From NCBI GenBank assembly GCA_030512295.1, contig JAULSR010000006.1, positions 186,001-250,000 of the forward strand: a DNA stretch of 64,000 bases, written 5' to 3'. This document shows positions 57,934 through 64,000 of the stretch, one piece after another (within the stretch, counting starts at the first letter, position 1; each line of letters begins with the position of its first letter). The notes beneath the pieces are model-generated. The model was not told the origin of the DNA and did not search any database. It saw only the letters and a list, made by a program, of their open reading frames with translations. The stretch comes from Bombardia bombarda (lineage: Eukaryota > Ascomycota > Sordariomycetes > Sordariales > Lasiosphaeriaceae). The position numbers and the translations under genes were made by a program.

Positions 57934-59770
57934 TTTTGTTTGTTTTCGGGGGGCGGTGGCTGATGGAAGGGGGGATTGTGTCGTTTCTGAGGTTGTACGG
58001 ATGTATGTATGGGTTTGTATAGGTTAATTAGTTGTGATAGTTAGGGAAGTTTAGGTGGTGTCGTGTAAAGGTGGATGAATTCCCGCGTGCAGAGTCCGGA
58101 ACTCCTTAATCGCCAAGACCGGGATCGGATGGGATGGGTGCCTACTTACGTTCCGGCCCGGTCTGCAAGTTTCAAATGCCGGGGATGGGAACGGACATAG
58201 GTAGCCAACTGCGCCGAATTTGAGCCTTTGTTAGTTCTTAAAATGGAGACGGCCAGGTAATTTTCCTTGTGCTGGCGCCTTGAAGTAGTCAATGATCATC
58301 GAATGACCTGGTGAAATGAGAGAAATGGTGTTATTGTTCATTCTGAGCATCAAATGTTGCTAAGCAGCAGCCGTCGCGGCTGGCGAAAGCCTCTAGTAAT
58401 TGGATGCGAGAAAGCAGTACAAGAAGACGTTGCAACACATCCGACGGGACTCTGGTCCCAGTGACTGCAAGAACTATGAAGCGTTAATCGTATGCATTTT
58501 CTAGGTCATGCCCAGGCCTCTAAGCATGACGTGAACAATACGTGATGACGGCAAGAGCAAATACCAGCCTACTTTACGACGGTGGACGAAAGAAGATGGC
58601 AATGACCTAGAGATGTGTCACAGTCCGGTGCGCCGACAGGTGGGAAAAGGAAAACAATGAGCCACACAAGCTTCTTCTCCATGACACCACCCAAAGGCGA
58701 TGATCACAGTGAAAAAAGGCTTGGTTAGGTATGCATCAAAAATTCCGGTCGGAACGGCCCCGAAGGACAATTCAAGACGGTGAACACCACGATGTGCAAT
58801 GCAGGTTCGCCGCCCTACTACCAGGCGTTCATGATCTCCCGGTAGTCAACCAAGGTAAGTATGAGGAAGAAAAGAAAAAGAGGAGGAAGAGGAGGGCGGG
58901 TGGCCGGCGATTTATACCTGGAGTCAGTGGCCTGTGCACGCCTGTAATCACAATTAGCAAACCGTTTTCTTTGTAGCTAAGGTAGCCTGCTAGCGAGCCG
59001 GCCAGGTGGGGACATCATCGGCGGGGCATGATGTAATGATGATTCGAGGTGCTTCGATTTTGTCCCATCTCTCCTTCCTCAGCTGCATGGCTGGCCCATG
59101 GGTGTCTGTGCGCCTCGGCTGATTAGCCCTCGTGCCTTCCATCTCTACTGCGAAACCGCCAGGCGGAAATTTGCTCGGTGGAAGGACCTGAGTCAGGTGG
59201 TTTGATTCCAAGGGTACTTTCTATTTGCCGTCCTACAGAGGATCATATGTGGTTCCTCGCGCCTGCCCTACCAACGATCCGGTAGGCTCCTTCTTTCCCA
59301 ACTACAGCAGGCTAGGTTGCGAAATTTCTCATGCATCCTCACACTATTGCAAGCTTTCTCCGTGTGTTAGCTGACGTGATTAGACTGTGTTGAGGGTATC
59401 CCGGATGCAACAGCTAGAAAACGGACATGTCGCGTTGAGGTGCTCGGATGTATTCGTGGACTCAAATGTTTCTGGCATGGACATCTAGGTACCTAAGGTT
59501 TTTATGAATTGGCAACGAGAGTTAATTCTACGAAGTATCTCCATTCTCATCCTCACTGGGATTTACCGACACCTTGCTTCACCCTCTCCAGCTCGCCGGC
59601 CGGCTCTTCCTAGACTGATTCTAGCTCCAGATTTTTCAGGGGCCGCCGTCCTTCATTCTTTTGTTCTGTGCCTCTCCCAAAGTGGTGTCCTGTTTTTGTG
59701 AGAGGTCGCGATCTTGCCACGGAGAGTCTGACAGGGTATCCATTGTCTGATGATACTTTCTATCTCTGTG
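57934..59770. other. Gene-poor region
   Basis: 1.8 kb without a supported gene. Frames of 70-80 codons near 58731-59211 have no domain. From here to the right end, coding quality drops and relics dominate. Confidence 0.55.
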
Positions 59771-60731
59771 TCATCCAAATAGCTCCTTGAAGCCATTTCT
59801 CATAGCTTTCACCATGTCGACTTTGCTTACAGAATCGATTCGGGAGCACCCTTGTGATAAGAGAGGTCTATTATCTGAGTAGGAGCTTTCATCGTCTAGT
59901 GCATCGAGTTCTTCATCTGGTGCATCTTCCTCGTATGGCACATCTTCTTTGTGTGGCGCGTCTCCTTTGTCTGGCGCATGTTCTTCGTTTGATGCATATT
60001 CGATGACCTCTGTGGTCTCATCTGCCATTTGTTCAGCAGGCTTTGAGACATCTTCTTTCTCTTCTATGGTCGAGGCTGGCGCTGGGTTAACTTTCGCTCG
60101 GTCTTGGCGTGCTTTCTGTCGGGCTTTTATCATCTGAAACTTGGGTCTAATAGTGCTATAGATTTCTCGTGACTGCTCCCGACTTTTCTCCAGAGGGTTT
60201 TTAAGACAATCTGGCGGTAGCCGGTCCCTGACGTCTTCCTACATAGCACGGGAATTAGAACTAAAATGGTAAACTGCTTTCAGAATAAGAGAGGTTTGGT
60301 GTACAGAACTAGGTGCTATGAACCAGGAGGCGGTTTCAGTGGCGAGATGGGACAGCTTACCTAGTCAAGTGGTACTGCTGTATAAATGAATAGCATCTTG
60401 GGGCCAGACGTCCCAAGCGTTCCCTGCATGTAAATCAGTAGTGACACGATGGTGAGGGCGTATACTGGAAATATTGTATTTCCTTAAACTGAGAACCTAC
60501 TACAATAGCCTATTTACCTTCGCTAAGTCGAGCTTTCAGCTCACGATCAAGCTCACGACGGAGTACATGCAACTCAAGACTAGGGTGATAGCAGAAGAAA
60601 TGTCTATGCCATCCGAATTCTGGAACGCGTCGAGACCCATCCAGTTTAACATACCCTATGTGCCTTTTAGTCCTATTATCCAGGTTATCCCATCTCGAAA
60701 ACGCTGTATCGTCAGCCATTTGCTCGATCAA
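59771..60731 (-). pseudogene. Decayed three-exon gene with acidic repeats
   Basis: Three coding pieces lie in order on the minus strand: 60731-60523, 60423-60361 and 60238-59771. The first reads MADDTAFSRWDNLDNRTKRH to ELKARLSEG and ends at a GTAAAT donor. The second reads GTLGTSGPKMLFIYTAVPLD and then hits TAG directly before a GTAAGC donor. The third reads EDVRDRLPPDCLKNPLEKS and contains a degenerate acidic repeat (APDKGDAPHKEDVPYEEDAP). The phases of pieces 1 and 2 do not match and the TAG interrupts, so as it stands no complete protein is made. The original function is not recognised. A live gene with different splicing is the alternative. Confidence 0.45.
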
Positions 60732-61760
60732 GGAACCTAGTGGCTACAGCGGCAAGAGGGCGGTTGCTAGGTAAGACTTAAGCTCGGTGGTCTCTTGGCT
60801 GAGAGTTTTGTGGGTACTGAGAAGCTGCAGGGTCAAAATGCGATAGAAGAGTTTGGTGAAGGAAAGGTCTCGAGGACGGATCCCGAGTTTGGCATCTATA
60901 AATACCCTCCAGATTTTGCTTGTTTCACATTCAGGTAACTTCCAATGAGGTGAGGTGACTGATCAATATTGACAAACAACCGCCTCACTAGCAGGCCTCT
61001 TGTTGGGTGTTATGAGGCGTTCTTGTGTATGCCACACAGTTGAGTGGGTGACAAGTTACTGTGCAAAAGCACATCGTTTGACCACGACTCCAAAATATTA
61101 TCGAGTGACATGAAAAGTTAACGGTCTAAAAACTAATTCTTTACAACTCCAAGGTCACGGCGAATGCATTCATTGAATTAAAAGCTGATAATTCAGAGTT
61201 CAATTCATCAGGGTTCCAAGGTCTCGATGAATGCATTAAGGATATGTAAGCGAATGGTGTAAAAAACTAATTCTTCTCAACTCCAAGGTCTCGAACGGTG
61301 TATGAATGATGTGAGTGCTAACGGTTCAAATATTGCGCGTGCAAAAGTATTTTAAGTACGAATCCAAAATCTCGACGATTAGAAGAATGATATCAAAGCT
61401 AATACTCTAAACACTACGCATACCAAAGCATTTTGACCTCGAATCCAAGGTCTCGACGGCCGTATGAATGATATCAAAAGTAATGAATAGATTCAAAGCC
61501 ATTCATAATCATTTCGAAGGGCGGTTTTCCATATTGGTTCAAGTTTGTCGCAGTTCTGAATGTTCAGGTTCGCGCTCGCCTTCCTCTACTCTCTGGTCTT
61601 GTCTAGTTCTAGTCCTCGTCCTCCACCCTCCACCTCACCTTAGTGCCATTTTTATTGTCACAGAACCCACCCTCATCCTCATAACTCATGATGGCCCTCA
61701 TCCACTGCTCCTCGCTCTTCATCCACTGTTTAATGCCCTCCATCAACTGCTCAACGCCCG
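60732..61760. other. AT-rich, repeat-bearing region
   Basis: No gene is seen. Composition falls well below the coding average. Degenerate repeats at 61149-61452 are annotated separately. Confidence 0.6.
61149..61452. repeat. Degenerate tandem repeat built on CCAAGGTCTCGA
   Basis: CCAAGGTC-like cores start at 61149, 61216, 61282, 61364 (CCAAAATC) and 61445, so spacing is 67, 66, 82 and 81 bases. Around them recur ATGAATGAT or GAATGCATT and AAAGCTAAT-like strings. The units are diverged and AT-rich. Confidence 0.8.
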
Positions 61761-62931
61761 TCATCCAGTGAGCAACACCATTTCTCCGCTCGCCTTTCTT
61801 TTGTCCTCGGCCATGTCCTCTTCCCCCCCCTTCTGCCCCGCCTTCTTGCTATCCTCATCATCCCAGGACTCACCCTCCTCATCCACATCGCTCATAACAT
61901 TCCTCATCCACAGCTCAATACCATCCGCAGCAAACACATCCACCAAATCCCCGCTCTCCAACTTCCTCTTCTCATTCACCTTCCTCCTCTCCTCGTTCTC
62001 CATCCTCCGCTTTGCCTTCTCCCCATCCCTATAAACACAAGACTCACACTCCTCATCCACATACCTCATGACCCTACACCGCCCACAAACCACCTGCGTC
62101 TCAAACCTCTCCAACCTAATCCTCCCCTCCTCATCCCGCCCCCCCGCTGCTCATCACACATACCCCAGATACACCTCTTGCACCGCCTCTTCCAAAACGG
62201 GTCACCATACGACCCCAACGTATAGTGTGAAAAAGCAGTCATCTCCCTCGAGAATTTTTGCCTCTCCTTGATCGTAAAGCACCCGTAGCACGACGACATC
62301 CCGCGCAGGCGGTCGGCCACCCCAAGAGCCTTCTTCCTCGCCTCCACGAAGCTGAACATGTCAAAACACCGACGCCGGCCTCTTGGCCGCGGCGACCACC
62401 TTGTGGAAATGCCTGCCCGTCTGCGCCAACATCAACCGCTCCCTATACCCCAACATCCCCACAATCCTCTCCTGCACGTCCCCCGTGATGACAAAGATAA
62501 TAATTCGTCTTCCCCCTTCCGCACCGCTTGGTTGTGCGTATACAGCCTCTTCTCCGCCGCGCAGTCCCAGCAGAACCGCAGCAGCCTCTTCTTCGTACCC
62601 GTACCAGACCCAGAACCAGCCCGTGCAGCATAGGGCGAGTTCTTATCGCGGACGCCATACCGATTTGCATTATTGAAGCTGGTCGGCGGGAGCAGCTTCC
62701 AGCAGACGAAGCAGGCGAGCTAGTCGGCGTGCTGGGCGAGGCGCGAGGCGGAGTGGAAGAAGGCGGTCTTGGCTGAGGGTGAAGCGGCGGCGTGAGGGTC
62801 GATGGTCTGATAGAGGGCGCGGGAGGCGGAGGAGAGGGAGAGGATGGAGGGGCAGTCGAGGTGGGCGGTGATGGAGAGGAGGAGCTCGGGGGGATGGTGG
62901 GGAGGGTGGGGGTGGAGGTAGTGGGAGCCAT
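61761..62931 (-). pseudogene. Broken double F-box protein gene
   Basis: Starting from ATG 62931 the conserved sequence can be followed through several frames. Unit A is an F-box (PPELLLSITAHLDCPSILSL, SSASRALYQTIDP) followed by Cys pairs LACFVCWKLLPPTSF and RFCWDCAAEKRLYTHNQAV. Unit B is a second F-box-like helix set (VQERIVGMLGYRERLMLAQT) followed by SSCYGCFTIKERQKFSREM, RRCKRCIWGMC, VVCGRCRVMRYVDEECESC and a charged tail. F-box proteins recruit substrates to SCF ubiquitin ligases. Lesions in order: a -1 shift at a six-G run (62888-62893), TAG at 62720-62722, a -1 shift at 62512-62516, a shift at 62480-62484, a shift at an A4 run (62363-62366) and a -1 shift at a seven-C run (62139-62145). 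Some may be assembly errors, but the TAG and the number of breaks favour a relic. Confidence 0.72.
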
Positions 62932-63760
62932 TGTCACGGGCGGTGTCTCCGATGCGGACGGGACGAGGCCGGGGTGTAGTTGATGGCTGGTGGTGGTTGT
63001 GTTGGTGGGCTATGGTTTTATAATGGTGTCTGTCAATGATGACTGGATGGGGTAGGGTCGTCAGCGAGGTCGATGGTAGAGCTGAGGCGGGTAGGATCCG
63101 GGTCGAGTCTTGTCGTTCATGGTAGGAAGTCTTAATTGAGATTGTGTCTGTGATATATGTTCCAGGCAGTTAGATGTCGGCGACAGTTATTAGGTGCGCA
63201 TTGTATGGACCTTGGACAAAAACTCTGTGAAGATACTATAGCTGGGTAAAGGAGAGCAAGAAGGCGAGCATTCAATCCTGTCGCGTCGCCATCACCAAGT
63301 ATGTAAACAAGCAGTTAGCACAAGCTACCCGCAAAATCACCAGTTATCATCCCAGCCTCACCCATTCAAGAAACCATAATCTTCGAGTCACCGACTAACT
63401 CGACACATGCTAGTAGTTGACTGTCGGGAGCGTTTGAACCCAATTGGCGATTGGGGCGGGCGGCGCAGCAGGCATCTCTTGGCCGTTGCCGAAACGGGCA
63501 TCAAGCGACACCAAGCGACACCAAGCGGCATCAAGCGGCATCAAGCGGCTGCAGCTAGAGAGGCCTCTAACGGCTGCGGTCAAGCACATCTCAGCCTCAC
63601 ATTGGCGTCAACGTCCCCTTGTAATACCCAGAAGCTCCATGTCTCAGTCAATCGCACACTTACTCTTCATCATATCTCTAGGGTATCTATTTGGCAGTAG
63701 CAACAACAACAACCACACCAACAACATTGACGACCGACACGTCCATCCAGACAAGCTCGT
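62932..63760. other. Intergenic
   Basis: Promoter side of the F-box relic and 3' flank of the gene at the right edge. Contains a 10-base tandem repeat at 63497-63546. Confidence 0.6.
63497..63546. repeat. Five tandem 10-base units
   Basis: Units alternate GGCATCAAGC and GACACCAAGC in the order 1-2-2-1-1. The two forms differ at only two positions. It is not in a supported gene. Confidence 0.92.
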
Positions 63761-64000
63761 CTAAAACATGTCCTTCAAATGCCGGTACACTCCCCCTGGA
63801 CTCCCCAGCGGCGGTCCGCCTCCCACTTGACCTTGGCCCTGTCCTTGTCCTTGAACCTGACCCTGGCCCTGAACCTGACCTTGACCCTGATTCACACCCT
63901 GCTGAGAGGGAGGACTCATTAGACTAGCCATATCTGCAGGACTGCGGTCCATCTTGTTACTAGGCTGCTGGCGCATCCCGCTAGCCGCCCCCGCAGACGT
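63761..64000 (-). CDS. C-terminal end of a Gln/Gly-rich protein, cut by the window edge
   Basis: The frame is open from the right edge and stops at 63761; at least 79 residues are visible. It reads DRSPADMASLMSPPSQQGVN, then a GQGQVQ hexapeptide-type repeat, and ends GVYRHLKDMF. The repeat arises from six-base units on the DNA. The rest of the gene lies outside the window, so I give no family. Confidence 0.6.
   Translation of the reverse strand, partial: TSAGAASGMRQQPSNKMDRSPADMASLMSPPSQQGVNQGQGQVQGQGQVQGQGQGQGQVGGGPPLGSPGGVYRHLKDMF

Noticed and set aside
1..64000. tRNA genes, 5S rRNA and CRISPR arrays
   Set aside because: I scanned for GGTTCGAATCC-type T-arms, 5S core sequence and regularly spaced repeats and found no candidate with a matching fold or spacing; weak tRNAs could still be missed by eye.

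Overview
The window looks like nuclear chromosomal DNA of a filamentous ascomycete (Pezizomycotina, probably Sordariomycetes). Genes are compact and carry short GT-AG introns of about 50-120 bases with CTAAC/CTGAC-like branch sites. Coding GC is high, intergenic space is rich in T/C tracts and short microsatellites, and the recognisable proteins are typical of that group. No CRISPR, operon, bacterial or mitochondrial signature is present. All gene models were joined by hand from reading frames, splice sites and protein conservation.

Layout, left to right: a 3 kb gene-poor start; a VWA-Vint (Hint/intein-like) protein (3.2-5.6 kb, +); ribosomal protein eL13 (7.0-8.1 kb, +, six exons, the first being only the ATG); an armadillo-type SmgGDS-like protein (8.6-11.1 kb, -); a mitoribosomal mL50-like protein (11.9-13.2 kb, -); a COX14-like mitochondrial membrane protein (13.8-14.9 kb, +); a conserved fungal Q/S-rich protein (16.2-17.7 kb, -); a 4 kb gap with microsatellites; DAHP synthase (21.7-23.1 kb, +); a Cys-rich membrane protein (23.8-24.8 kb, -); an intronless U6 snRNA gene (25.12-25.22 kb, +); a membrane protein (25.8-26.8 kb, -); a 1216-residue leucine-rich-repeat protein (28.1-31.8 kb, -); a Ser/Thr-rich single-pass surface protein (33.7-35.1 kb, +); and a five-exon Zn2Cys6 transcription factor (35.4-37.7 kb, -).

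The second half holds a large nuclear-type coiled-coil protein (39.3-41.9 kb, +), a small coiled-coil protein (42.7-43.3 kb, -), hypoxanthine-guanine phosphoribosyltransferase (44.9-45.6 kb, +), a mitochondrial oxidoreductase-like domain protein (46.4-47.5 kb, -), a kinetochore-type protein (48.2-50.3 kb, +), DPM3 (50.9-51.4 kb, -), an unrecognised small gene beside a truncated cytochrome P450 relic (52.1-53.7 kb), a cytochrome b561 membrane protein (54.4-55.3 kb, +), a conserved glycosyltransferase-like protein (55.6-57.0 kb, +) and a 2H cyclic phosphodiesterase (57.2-57.9 kb, -). From 58 kb on the sequence becomes gene-poor and relic-like: a decayed acidic-repeat gene, a degenerate tandem repeat and a badly broken double F-box gene. 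A partial gene runs off the right edge.

The genes are mostly independent housekeeping functions (translation, mitochondrial biogenesis, aromatic amino acid and purine metabolism, ER mannosylation, splicing) and do not form a pathway cluster. The most striking window-wide pattern is that several otherwise well conserved genes each carry one apparent single-base loss in or beside a C/G run. This points to homopolymer under-calling in the assembly more than to real gene death. I found no convincing undescribed system. The least explained items are the VWA-Vint protein, the double F-box relic and the 61.1-61.5 kb repeat.
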